Part shown: in pieces, positions 8,865-16,751 of the stretch
Layout of the letters: each line of letters begins with the position of its first letter
Numbering within the stretch: the first letter of the stretch is position 1
NCBI GenBank assembly: GCA_902727895.1
Contig: CACVAP010000020.1
Location: forward strand, 1 to 43,501
Length of the DNA stretch: 43,501 nt
DNA from: an uncultured Sulfurovum sp.
Lineage (GTDB): Bacteria > Campylobacterota > Campylobacteria > Campylobacterales > Sulfurovaceae
Direction of reading: 5' to 3'
The notes under the pieces: model-generated
What the model was told of the DNA's origin: nothing
What the model saw: only the letters and a program-made list of their open reading frames with translations
The model's database searches: none
Position numbers and translations under genes: made by a program

Positions 8865-9010
8865 AATAAGACCTTTTAAAGTAATTTTTTACAAAATCAT
8901 GTTTTGTATGTCAGGTCACTAACCTGCTCTAGCATCTGCTCTTCTTCTAAAAGATAGAAGGTTATTCTCGTAATACTCTTGGTAATACGGGAAGTTTCGA
9001 GCGAATTATA
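8865..9010 (-). promoter_or_regulatory. rpmE promoter and structured 5' leader
   Basis: On the minus strand a perfect TATAAT (9010-9005) would start a transcript near 8998, giving a leader of about 130 nt. Three hairpins are visible in it: CTTCTA/TAGAAG (about 8942-8958), CAGGT/ACCTG (8912-8926) and ACAAAA/TTTTGT (8891-8907), the last about 25 nt before the start codon. Autoregulatory L31 leaders are known in several other phyla. Whether this is one is inference. Confidence 0.5.
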
Positions 9011-9108
9011 GCTAAAGGCTCTTTATAAAAAGTTTTAAACTAGGGTATTTAAGATTAGATGTTTGTTTACCAAATATTAATAAAAGGTATATATACTGTT
9101 TTTACTCC

Positions 9109-9125
9109 AATGCTATACTAGCATT
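9109..9125 (+). promoter_or_regulatory. msrBA promoter with overlapping operator-like palindrome
   Basis: An extended -10 (TGCTATACT, 9111-9119) lies 34 nt before the gene. It is embedded in a perfect inverted repeat, AATGCTA-TAC-TAGCATT (9109-9125). A dyad centred on the -10 is a classic repressor-site position. AAGGA precedes the start codon. Confidence 0.55.
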
Positions 9126-9152
9126 AAGCAAAACAGTTATAAGGAAAATAAA

Positions 9153-10106
9153 ATGAGAAAATTATTATTAGTTCTAAGTCTTTTAAGTATTCAGTTTGTC
9201 AATGCCCAAGAGGTTAAACCATGGGCAGCTGCCTTAAAAGATCTTACGAAACAAGAACACGATGTTATTGTCAACAAAGGAACAGAACGTCCTTATACAG
9301 GTAAACACCTAAACAACAAAGAAAAAGGTGTTTATACTTGTAAAGTTTGTAACACGCCTCTTTATAAATCTGATGACAAATTCAATTCAAATTGTGGTTG
9401 GCCAAGTTTTGATGATGAAATTAAAGGTGCTATCAAACATAAAAAGGATGCAGATGGTCGTCGAACCGAAATTCTTTGTGCAAAATGTGATGCCCATTTA
9501 GGACATGTTTTCAAAGGCGAAGGCATGACAGCTAAAAACACAAGACACTGTGTCAACTCAATCTCTTTAAATTTTGAGAAAAATGAGACGAAAGAAAAAG
9601 TAAAAGAAGTAGCAAAAAAAGATAAGCTATCCCGTGCTTACTTTGCAGGTGGATGTTTCTGGGGTGTTGAATACCATTTAGAGGCTATCAAAGGCGTTGA
9701 AGATGCTATTTCAGGTTATATGGGTGGAAGTACGAAAAACCCTAGTTACTATGATGTTATTAGAAAAAATACAGGACATTTAGAAACAGTTGAAGTTGTT
9801 TATGACCCAAAAGTAGTAAGCTACGAAACCCTAGCCAAAGCTTTTTTTGAAATCCATGACCCAACCCAAACTAACGGACAAGGTCCAGACATTGGTTCAC
9901 AATATCTTTCAGCTATTTTTGTAAAGAGTCCAGAAGAGAAAAAAACCATTCAAAAGCTTATTACTATTTTAGAAGACAAAGGTTTAAAGGTTGCAACTAA
10001 GATTATAGATGGAGATGTTTTCTACAAAGCAGAAGATAACCACCAAGACTATTATGAGAACAAAGGTTCTAAGCCTTATTGTCATGCTTATAGAAAGAGA
10101 TTTTAA
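9153..10106 (+). CDS. msrBA: Bifunctional methionine sulfoxide reductase MsrB-MsrA, exported
   Basis: A 317-residue fusion that repairs oxidised methionine, probably in the periplasm. A signal peptide (1-18, ending VNA|QE) is followed by MsrB (about 20-140). MsrB carries zinc pairs CKVC and CAKC, CGWPSF, and catalytic RHCVNSIS. MsrA (about 160-317) carries its catalytic Cys in GGCFWGVEYH, with HDPTQTNGQGPDIGSQY and a C-terminal Cys (PYCHAY) that may resolve the disulfide. The order is B then A, the reverse of the A-B fusion in PilB-type proteins. B is R-specific and A is S-specific in general. Recycling would need a periplasmic thiol donor, which is not encoded here. Confidence 0.95.
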   Translation: MRKLLLVLSLLSIQFVNAQEVKPWAAALKDLTKQEHDVIVNKGTERPYTGKHLNNKEKGVYTCKVCNTPLYKSDDKFNSNCGWPSFDDEIKGAIKHKKDADGRRTEILCAKCDAHLGHVFKGEGMTAKNTRHCVNSISLNFEKNETKEKVKEVAKKDKLSRAYFAGGCFWGVEYHLEAIKGVEDAISGYMGGSTKNPSYYDVIRKNTGHLETVEVVYDPKVVSYETLAKAFFEIHDPTQTNGQGPDIGSQYLSAIFVKSPEEKKTIQKLITILEDKGLKVATKIIDGDVFYKAEDNHQDYYENKGSKPYCHAYRKRF

Positions 10107-10118
10107 AATCTCTTCTAC

Positions 10119-10193
10119 GTCGGCTAAAGCCGACCCTACAAACTACAAACAACCATTTAATTTCAAAAGCTGTAGGGTTGGCTTTAGCCAACC
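10119..10193. repeat. REPIN-like pair of inverted REP palindromes
   Basis: Two palindromes face each other. The left one, GTCGGC-TAAA-GCCGAC followed by CCTACA (10119-10140), is the reverse complement of the right one, TGTAGGGTTGGC-TTTA-GCCAACC (10171-10193), apart from two compensated positions. Each carries GTAG beside the stem, the conserved flank of RAYT-associated REP elements. They lie between the convergent ends of msrBA and the antiporter gene and could also block transcription from both sides. No RAYT transposase gene is in the window. Confidence 0.75.
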
Positions 10194-10199
10194 TCAATC

Positions 10200-11540
10200 T
10201 TAATGAACTTCGTTAGCCACTTCCTCATCAAAACTCTTTTTGTTTGTCATAATAATCGTAACCAAAACCGTCGCATAAACAAAAGTAGAAAGTAAAATAA
10301 CGCCAATAACAATTGCATCAAACATCTCTTTATGCTCAAAACCTTTTGGAAGCATTTGAAGCATTACAATAGAAAGTCCACCTTTAATTCCAGCAAACAA
10401 TAAAACTGACCACCAACGTACACCGATGTCTGTCATTTTCTTAGTTAAGTTTGAAACAATCCCAAATGTTCCCATCATAAATGCTCTAATTACGGTGGTA
10501 ATTAAAAACATAAGAAGTATTTCTGTTTTATACTCTAGCAATGAACTAAACTCAACAATACTTGCCATAGACATAAACAAAAAGGTATTGGCAAGCAATG
10601 CCAATACAGCCACATAGTTCAAGTTTTGTTTATGTCTCTCAATGCTACTTACATCACTTGAAAGTCTCCGTGCAATTCCATTCATAAAACGTGTAGAGAA
10701 AATTTTCTTACTTTGATTGGCACGGTTTACAATATTTTTAGCTTTTTTAACTTGACGTTCTTTCGCATCAAAAGATTTTTGAGTAATGGTATTAAGTGTA
10801 ATAATTGCTACAATTACAGCTAAAAGTCCTGCAAAATGAAAAATTTCTGCGATTTCAAATGCACCATAAGCTGTTAATAAAATAACTACTAATTCACTCA
10901 TAGAGTCTGAAGTTAAACGCATAAGTACAATACCTGCATACCCAATAACAAGCCCAATAAGCACAGAGAAAAATATAACTTTCGCTGAGACAAGGGCAAT
11001 ATCCATGGCTCCTATTTGAACGCCATTTATCATAGGGATAGCAACAAACATAAAGATAATTAACGCCGTAGCATCATTAAAAAGTGATTCCCCCTCAGCT
11101 AAGATAGCCAGTTTATGAGGAACATTAAAAGATGAGAAAACAGAGACTACAGAAACAGGATCAGTAGCTAAAACCATTGCGAATAATGCTATGATAGCTC
11201 CTGTAGACAATGCATACTCTACAAAAAATGTATTAGCTGCAATAATCCCAAAGGTAATAGAAATGGCGACTGAAAAAGCAGCCACATAGATGAGACTCAA
11301 AGCATTTTTTCTTAAATCTTCAAGCTTTAACTGTAAGGCATCAGCAGCAATTAAAATAGGAATAAGAAATAATACCAAATCAGCAAATGTCTTTTCTGAA
11401 AAAAGAACCATCTGTGGGAACATATAGTAAAACCCATAACTCAATGCTATAAGGGAAATGGGCGAAGGAATCTTAAAATATTTTTGAAGTTCAATAGCGA
11501 TAAATAGAATCGTTAACAAAGCTAAAAGTGTTAATATCAT
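10200..11540 (-). CDS. Na+/H+ antiporter, CPA1 (NhaP-like) family
   Basis: An integral membrane protein of 446 residues with about 12 hydrophobic segments. The ion-binding region of CPA1 antiporters is clear: MVLATDPVSVVSV (unwound helix with Asp-Pro), then the LAEGESLFNDATALIIFM segment with the conserved Glu and Asn-Asp. Its role is to exchange Na+ or K+ for H+ and keep cytoplasmic pH and sodium in balance. It lies downstream of the cytochrome bd genes on the same strand, with a gap of about 58 nt, and may or may not share their transcript. The cation selectivity cannot be read from sequence. Confidence 0.92.
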   Translation of the reverse strand: MILTLLALLTILFIAIELQKYFKIPSPISLIALSYGFYYMFPQMVLFSEKTFADLVLFLIPILIAADALQLKLEDLRKNALSLIYVAAFSVAISITFGIIAANTFFVEYALSTGAIIALFAMVLATDPVSVVSVFSSFNVPHKLAILAEGESLFNDATALIIFMFVAIPMINGVQIGAMDIALVSAKVIFFSVLIGLVIGYAGIVLMRLTSDSMSELVVILLTAYGAFEIAEIFHFAGLLAVIVAIITLNTITQKSFDAKERQVKKAKNIVNRANQSKKIFSTRFMNGIARRLSSDVSSIERHKQNLNYVAVLALLANTFLFMSMASIVEFSSLLEYKTEILLMFLITTVIRAFMMGTFGIVSNLTKKMTDIGVRWWSVLLFAGIKGGLSIVMLQMLPKGFEHKEMFDAIVIGVILLSTFVYATVLVTIIMTNKKSFDEEVANEVH

Positions 11541-11598
11541 GACATAGTACCTTAAATTTAAATTAAAGAATTTTAGCGATTTGTCACTACGACTTAGG

Positions 11599-11766
11599 TT
11601 ATTTGACTTTTAAAGCTTCTTCTTTTTTCTCATTTTTATCTTCTTCCTCTTCTAAATTATCTTCTAAATGCTCAACATTCATAAGTACAAATTTATAAGC
11701 TACCCATATAACCAAAGGCCACATTCCATACCAAAGCATTCCCGTCGTATAGTCAATTGTTTCCAT
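11599..11766 (-). CDS. Small membrane protein, probable accessory subunit of cytochrome bd oxidase
   Basis: A 55-codon ORF with an excellent ribosome site (AAGGAGAG about 5 nt before ATG 11766), starting 11 nt after the cydB stop. The product begins METIDYTTGMLWYGMWP, has one membrane helix (about 10-30, aromatic-rich) and ends in a charged Glu/Lys tail. Single-helix proteins encoded right after cydB (CydX, CydY/CydS types) stabilise the haem site of bd oxidases. This one resembles CydX in size, position and topology, but the sequence match is too short to name it. It is the last cyd-operon gene before the antiporter. Confidence 0.75.
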   Translation of the reverse strand: METIDYTTGMLWYGMWPLVIWVAYKFVLMNVEHLEDNLEEEEDKNEKKEEALKVK

Positions 11767-11777
11767 ATTCTCTCCTT

Positions 11778-12902
11778 CTAATAATGATGTGAATCAGCTT
11801 CTATCTCTTCACTGCTAATTTTTACTTTATCCATAGATCGCCACACCAAGAAAATGTAGGTCAAAACAAAAGGTACCATAAGCGATACATAACTCATGGT
11901 TGCTAAAGTATAATGACTACCTGAACTATTCACAATGGTCAAAGAGCTTTCTATGTCACTAAGTGATGGATAAATTACTGTATTGTTAAAGCCAAGAAGA
12001 CTTAATAAAGTAGTAACGGTTAAAACCGTTCCTACACCATGAAACCAAATAGCATTGCTTTTATTTTTAAATAAAGCACTATAGATGGCAAAAATTACTA
12101 AAGCAACTCCTATTAAAAATGTTGTTAATAAAATAGGTGTTTCAATGAGATTAAAAAAGAACTTATGCTCTACGATTGTAAAACCCTCAGCATCATAACT
12201 CAATCCACTCATTAGAAAAAGCATTGTTATCATTAGAAGAAAAAAACCTAGAAAAAGTAATGCATTAATCTTTAGTTGTTCTTTTGCTCTGTTAACAATA
12301 CTTTCTTCAGCTAAGTTATTCATAAAATACAAACTAGCTCCAACACGTGATAAGAAAAGTAGCACTAATCCAAATGATAAATTAAACGGATTTAACAAAG
12401 CTTCTAATCCATAGGTATCAAGTGTCCAATGTGAAAGATTCATTTCATTTTTAATAAAATTTCCACCTGTATAGAGTGTTCCTAAAGCTACCCCAATTAA
12501 AAAAATACCTAAAGAACCGTTGATGTATAAAAAGATTTCATAAATTTTTTGTCCAAAAAAGTTGTTGGCTTTCTTACGGTACTCATAGGAAACAGCTTGA
12601 ATAATAAAACAAAATAATATTGCCATCCAAACATAATAAGCTCCTCCAAAACTTACAGCATAAAAAAGAGGAAAAGCAGCAAATAAAGCTCCTCCAAACA
12701 TCACAAACGAAGTAAAACCAAGCTCCCATTTTCTTCCTAAAGAAGCAATAATAACATTTTTCTCTTTTTCTGTTTTTCCCAAATTATTGAGTAAGGTTTG
12801 ACCTCCTTGAACAAATATCATAAAAGTAAAGAGACCTCCTAAAAGAGCAATAATAAACCACCAATATTGTTGCAAGTACAATAGCTCCATTTCTTCAAAC
12901 AT
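11778..12902 (-). CDS. cydB: Cytochrome bd ubiquinol/menaquinol oxidase subunit II
   Basis: The second large subunit of the bd-type terminal oxidase, which reduces O2 with quinol electrons at high oxygen affinity. It is a 374-residue polytopic membrane protein with eight or nine hydrophobic helices. QYWWFIIALLGGLFTFMIFVQGGQ near the N-terminus is the characteristic first-helix region, with Trp and Gly-Gly-Gln. The start codon shares its A with the cydA stop (TAATG), so translation is coupled and subunit ratios are fixed. It is followed immediately by the small-subunit candidate. Confidence 0.94.
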   Translation of the reverse strand: MFEEMELLYLQQYWWFIIALLGGLFTFMIFVQGGQTLLNNLGKTEKEKNVIIASLGRKWELGFTSFVMFGGALFAAFPLFYAVSFGGAYYVWMAILFCFIIQAVSYEYRKKANNFFGQKIYEIFLYINGSLGIFLIGVALGTLYTGGNFIKNEMNLSHWTLDTYGLEALLNPFNLSFGLVLLFLSRVGASLYFMNNLAEESIVNRAKEQLKINALLFLGFFLLMITMLFLMSGLSYDAEGFTIVEHKFFFNLIETPILLTTFLIGVALVIFAIYSALFKNKSNAIWFHGVGTVLTVTTLLSLLGFNNTVIYPSLSDIESSLTIVNSSGSHYTLATMSYVSLMVPFVLTYIFLVWRSMDKVKISSEEIEADSHHY

Positions 12903-14431
12903 TAATGATTCTCCATTCCAAGTTTAATTTGTGTAAATATAATTTTTACCTCTGCAATAAGCAAACCTGTAAAAATAATCGCAAAAAGCCAAAAAGTTGT
13001 TTGCACAGCTGCAACACTAATACTTGATGTTGCCATTCCTGTGGGTAACATCCCTTGAATTGCCCATGGTTGTCGTCCAACTTCTGCCACTATCCAACCC
13101 ATCTCACCAGCCACATATCCCAATGGTATGGAAATAACTGCCAAACGTAAAAGCATTTTTTTACCATCAAGTTTATTAAGCATAGCAAAATAAAGAATCA
13201 AGAAGAAAAGCATAAAGAACCATGTACCTAAGCCCACCATAATGTGAAAACTATAAAAGGTTAGAGCCACAGGAGGAATAATATCTTCAGGTTTTTTCAA
13301 ATACCCATAACCAAAATATTTTTCGTTGGCTCTAAAGTCGGCTAAGGCAGTAGTTGCTACTAAAGTGTCACCCTCTTTTTTGGCTTTTTTATAACGCGTA
13401 AGTGCTTCTATGGCAATTTTCCCTTTTGCAATCTTACTCGCTGCTGATTCAATATTATGATGATCTTCATCACCATAAACAAGCTCATTAATTCCTGGTA
13501 CAAAAGCATTCATATCATGAAAACCTAAAAATGAAAGGGCATAAGGAATCTCGATACTCCATATAAACTCATCTTGATTATCACCTATCTCTTTTTCAGA
13601 ATTTAACTGACCAATTGCAACAATACCCACACGTTCATGCCCATCATAAAGACCTTCCATCGCTGCGAGTTTAGTAGGTTGATTCACTGCCACTTGATGT
13701 GCTGACTCATCTCCTGAAACAATGAGAAAAAGCGACGTAATTAGACCAAATGTAGCCCCAACTACAATACTTTTTTTAGCTTTAACAACATCTTTACCTT
13801 TGAGTAAATACCAAGCAGAAATCCCTACCACAAAAAGTGATCCCATAACGTAACCACTACCAATGGTATGTAAAAATTTAGAATAAGCATTGGGGTTAAA
13901 AAGTACATCCCAAAAACTTGACATTTCAAAACGGGCTGAATCAACATTAAATTCCATTCCCACAGGATGTTGCATCCAACCATTGGCTACTAAAATCCAA
14001 AGTGCTGAAAGGTTAGAACCAATGGCAACAAGCCATGTAGAAAGTAGGTGCATTTTCTTACTTACTTTATCCCAACCAAAGAACATAATGGCAAAAAAAG
14101 TAGACTCCATAAAAAATGCCATGATTCCCTCAATTGCAAGAGGTGCCCCAAAAATATCTCCTGCTATCCAAGAATAATTGGACCAGTTTGTACCAAATTC
14201 AAACTCCATAATGATTCCCGTTGCTAAGCCAATAGCAAAGTTAATCGCAAAAAGGGTCATCCAAAACTTGGTTATCTCTTTCCAAATCACATTCCCTGTT
14301 TTCACATAAATGGTCTCCATAATGGCGAGAATAAATGCTAATCCTAAAGTTAAAGGGACAAAAAGCCAATGATATAACGCTGTCAAAGCAAATTGTGCTC
14401 TTGACCAGTCTACTAACAATGCATCTTCCAT
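12902..14431 (-). CDS. cydA: Cytochrome bd oxidase subunit I
   Basis: The haem-bearing subunit of the bd oxidase (509 residues). Recognisable ligands and motifs, by family comparison, are His21 in LYHWLF (equivalent of the b595 ligand), the acidic pair around EFEFG...IEGIMAFFMEST, His in FLHTIGSGYVMG (b558 ligand), Met in AGEMGWIVAE (other b558 ligand) and the quinol-site GRQPW. The Q-loop between helices 6 and 7 is of the shorter type. Together with cydB it supports microaerobic respiration or oxygen detoxification. It overlaps the upstream DUF4492 gene by one base. Confidence 0.97.
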   Translation of the reverse strand: MEDALLVDWSRAQFALTALYHWLFVPLTLGLAFILAIMETIYVKTGNVIWKEITKFWMTLFAINFAIGLATGIIMEFEFGTNWSNYSWIAGDIFGAPLAIEGIMAFFMESTFFAIMFFGWDKVSKKMHLLSTWLVAIGSNLSALWILVANGWMQHPVGMEFNVDSARFEMSSFWDVLFNPNAYSKFLHTIGSGYVMGSLFVVGISAWYLLKGKDVVKAKKSIVVGATFGLITSLFLIVSGDESAHQVAVNQPTKLAAMEGLYDGHERVGIVAIGQLNSEKEIGDNQDEFIWSIEIPYALSFLGFHDMNAFVPGINELVYGDEDHHNIESAASKIAKGKIAIEALTRYKKAKKEGDTLVATTALADFRANEKYFGYGYLKKPEDIIPPVALTFYSFHIMVGLGTWFFMLFFLILYFAMLNKLDGKKMLLRLAVISIPLGYVAGEMGWIVAEVGRQPWAIQGMLPTGMATSSISVAAVQTTFWLFAIIFTGLLIAEVKIIFTQIKLGMENH

Positions 14432-14667
14432 TATTTATTTTCCTTTGTTAATTTTTCTAATATATGATTGGCTCTTTGTGTATCATTAGAAAAGTTTTCT
14501 TTTAAAAAGTTAGGGAAAAAGAAAATTTTCATAAGAATAAAAAAGAGCAAAAATTTAATGCCAATAATTCCCCACAAGGTCTTACCTAGTTTCATGTTTT
14601 TAAAGCCTTCTACATAAAAGTAGAAAACTTTTTTTAAAACACTAAAAACGTTAATGACTATGTTCAC
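14431..14667 (-). CDS. DUF4492 small membrane protein, first gene of the cyd operon
   Basis: A 78-residue protein with an N-terminal amphipathic stretch (VFSVLKKVFYFYVEGFKNM), one membrane helix (about 30-52, LWGIIGIKFLLFFILMKIFFF) and a charged tail. It matches the DUF4492 pattern, and such proteins are known to precede cydAB in Campylobacterota and Bacteroidetes. The function is unproven; an assembly or accessory role for the oxidase is inference from the fixed linkage and the one-base overlap with cydA. The start is GTG 14667, supported by AAGGA 6 nt upstream. Confidence 0.85.
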   Translation of the reverse strand: MNIVINVFSVLKKVFYFYVEGFKNMKLGKTLWGIIGIKFLLFFILMKIFFFPNFLKENFSNDTQRANHILEKLTKENK

Positions 14668-14832
14668 GATTTTTCCTTATGTTTTTTTATGAGCTAACAT
14701 TCTATAATGTAAAGAATAGCTAAAAAGTTTATAATTATAACTTAAAGTAATTATTATTATAATTTAAAATAATATAATTTATCCCGATTAGACTTTAGCT
14801 ATAATTTCATTTAAAAAGGAGGGATATTTAAC
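14668..14832. promoter_or_regulatory. Divergent promoter region, cyd operon / pseudokinase-like gene
   Basis: This is a very AT-rich spacer. Rightward, TATAAT (14800-14805) lies 27 nt before the ATG and is followed by AAGGAGGG, leaving an unusually short leader. Leftward, several TATAAT-like boxes occur, for example in TTATAATTATAA (about 14730-14741). A dyad ATTCT-n9-AGAAT lies at 14699-14717, close to the cyd start, and may be an operator. Confidence 0.5.
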
Positions 14833-16068
14833 ATGGATACAAATAATCATTTATCAATGAATGACGTAATCGGTAAACACTACATTATTGTAGAAGTTTT
14901 AGCTAAAGACGCATTTGAAATTTTATATTTAGTTCGAGACAGTAACAGAGCTGGAAGTCTTTTTATATTGAAAGAGCTTTTCTTTGAGACTTTTTGTTCA
15001 AGAGAAGATAATATTGTTATCATTCAGTCCGAAGCTCAAAGTGTATTTTTCAAACAGAAAAAGGCGACTATAAATAAAGCTAATAAACTAAAAAATAATC
15101 ATACATCAACTGAACTAAAAACCTTTGGTTACTTTGAAGAGAATAATACTGTTTATACTATAATGGAATATTCTGCTGATGCTAAAATGTCAGATTATCT
15201 TGAGTTTGAAACAGAACTCATCAAAAAAGAAAATCTTGAAAAAAATACTTTACCCACAAAGAATCTAAAATACATTCTCTTAGCTGCACTTCTTCTTTTA
15301 CTCGGGTATTTAGGATTTATGGCTTATCAAAAAACTAATGAATCGACAATAGATGAAAAAAAATTAACACCAAAAATTGAGCTAAAAGACTATCCCGAAA
15401 ATACTCAAGAAACAAATATTTCTGATAACAGCAATAAAAATAAAGTAAATACTAATACTAATACTAATACTATACGATCCTCGCAAGAACCTTTAGTTAT
15501 TGAAAACAATACAACAGAAACTGAAATATTAATTCCTAAAAGTAATAGCAGTAAAGAAAGAAACAGTACAGAGGAACATAACCAAACTTCTCTAGCACAG
15601 AACATTACTAGTCTTATAGTAGATGAAAATCTCAGTATAGTAGAAAGTCAAACAACTACTATAAAACAAGAAACATCAATTGATAAATTCAGTAATATAG
15701 AAATTAAAAAGTTTTTAGATGCTTACATTGACTCCTCATCACAAGCTTCTGTTACTGAAGTTTTAGAGTTTTATGATGTAAAAGTTGAGAAATACTTCAA
15801 ATTCAAAAATGTTTCGCATGAATTAATTAGAAAAGACAAATTAAAATACAATAAAAAATGGGCTCACAGAGAATTTAGTATCATAGATTTTAAAGTGTTA
15901 AAAAAATATACAAAGAAGCAACAAAATTATGTTAATGTCCAAACTACCACAAAATGGTTTATGTCCAACAATAAAGGTTCCACACTTAAAGGAACAAGTA
16001 GAGGATTCATGAAGTTAAAATCAACAGATGATGGCTTTAAAATTGTTTCTATTTATGGATTAAAGTAA
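14833..16068 (+). CDS. Membrane protein with kinase N-lobe-like domain and NTF2-like extracytoplasmic domain
   Basis: A 411-residue protein of unusual build. Residues 12-125 read like the N-lobe of a Ser/Thr kinase: a nucleotide-loop-like start (IGKHYIIVEVLAKDAFEILYLVRD), a beta3 lysine in LFILKELF (Lys47) and a hinge-like YTIMEYS (108-114). There is no HRD, DFG or C-lobe. A membrane helix spans about 146-165. An Asn/Thr-rich linker (about 170-285) contains a short hexanucleotide repeat in the DNA (15447-15472, coding for Asn-Thr). The C-terminal 120 residues look like an NTF2/SnoaL-type fold ending in DGFKIVSIYGL. It is probably a sensor or scaffold and cannot be catalytic as a kinase. The ribosome site is strong. 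Confidence 0.6.
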   Translation: MDTNNHLSMNDVIGKHYIIVEVLAKDAFEILYLVRDSNRAGSLFILKELFFETFCSREDNIVIIQSEAQSVFFKQKKATINKANKLKNNHTSTELKTFGYFEENNTVYTIMEYSADAKMSDYLEFETELIKKENLEKNTLPTKNLKYILLAALLLLLGYLGFMAYQKTNESTIDEKKLTPKIELKDYPENTQETNISDNSNKNKVNTNTNTNTIRSSQEPLVIENNTTETEILIPKSNSSKERNSTEEHNQTSLAQNITSLIVDENLSIVESQTTTIKQETSIDKFSNIEIKKFLDAYIDSSSQASVTEVLEFYDVKVEKYFKFKNVSHELIRKDKLKYNKKWAHREFSIIDFKVLKKYTKKQQNYVNVQTTTKWFMSNNKGSTLKGTSRGFMKLKSTDDGFKIVSIYGLK

Positions 16069-16094
16069 AAAAGCTACAAAAGAACTTTTGTAGC
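16067..16094 (-). terminator. Rho-independent terminator of rsmE
   Basis: On the minus strand GCTACAAAAG pairs perfectly with CTTTTGTAGC (10 bp, 16073-16094), followed by TTTTTTAC. The rsmE stop codon lies inside the 3' arm. On the plus strand the same hairpin directly follows the upstream gene's stop but lacks a U-tract. Confidence 0.9.
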
Positions 16095-16742
16095 CACAGC
16101 ACAAACAGCTGATTCACTTTTTAAAATAAGAGAAGTATCTAAACCTCTAATCTTTTCAGGTTTAAATAAGGCTACTTCTTCAGCTGTAAACCCACCTTCA
16201 CAACCTATAAGCATGGTAGAAATATCAGAGGAAGTATTTAAAGTTTCTTCTGAAAAGTTTAGCATATAAGTATCGGGATGCTCTTCTAAAAAAACTTCTA
16301 AAGAGTCTGCTAAAGCAAGTTGCATTAAGGAGGAACGTCCACACTGCTGAGAAGAGTTCAAAAGGATTTTTTCTAATCTTTTAAAGTCTACTTTAAAGCT
16401 TTTTTGAGAACGGAAACAATAGATAAAAGTAATGGCATCTACTCCCATTTCGTTTAAAGAAGGTAAAACCTTTTCCACACTTTTAGGGTCTATCACACAC
16501 CATCCTAAATGCAGTTTTTTCTTTGCCTCAACAGCTAATATTTCTGATTTTTCTAAAGAAAGCATTGCCTCTTTTTTACTTAAAGAGTCAATGGTATAAA
16601 AATAAATAGTACTATCAACAAGGTTTCGTAGAGCAATCACTTCACCTTCACGATGACGACGAACTTTAAAAATGTAACGGTGTTCATCCCCTTGAAGTGT
16701 TAGCTGTTGCTCTCCTGCTTGTTCTAAAAAAAGATATTGCAC
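16074..16742 (-). CDS. rsmE: 16S rRNA m3U1498 methyltransferase
   Basis: A SPOUT-family enzyme that methylates N3 of U1498 in 16S rRNA. The N-terminal PUA-like part contains GDEHRYIFKVRRHREGEVI (about 19-37). The C-terminal knot contains LIGCEGGFTAEEV and ends with LDTSLILKSESAV, matching the family's 'GPEGG...LG..ILR.ETA' pattern in divergent form. At 222 residues it is slightly short, as in other Campylobacterota. The GTG start at 16742 has AAGGA 6 nt upstream. The gene for a small membrane protein ends 9 nt upstream. Confidence 0.92.
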   Translation of the reverse strand: MQYLFLEQAGEQQLTLQGDEHRYIFKVRRHREGEVIALRNLVDSTIYFYTIDSLSKKEAMLSLEKSEILAVEAKKKLHLGWCVIDPKSVEKVLPSLNEMGVDAITFIYCFRSQKSFKVDFKRLEKILLNSSQQCGRSSLMQLALADSLEVFLEEHPDTYMLNFSEETLNTSSDISTMLIGCEGGFTAEEVALFKPEKIRGLDTSLILKSESAVCAVATKVLL

Positions 16743-16751
16743 TCAGTGTCC

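Noticed and set aside
8881-9060. tRNA or other known RNA gene in the rpmE-msrBA spacer
   Set aside because: No cloverleaf, T-loop sequence or CCA end; the hairpins are better explained as the rpmE leader.
15447-15472. Hexanucleotide repeat (ACTAAT units) as a phase-variation switch
   Set aside because: The unit length is a multiple of three, so copy-number changes keep the reading frame; it only varies an Asn-Thr linker.
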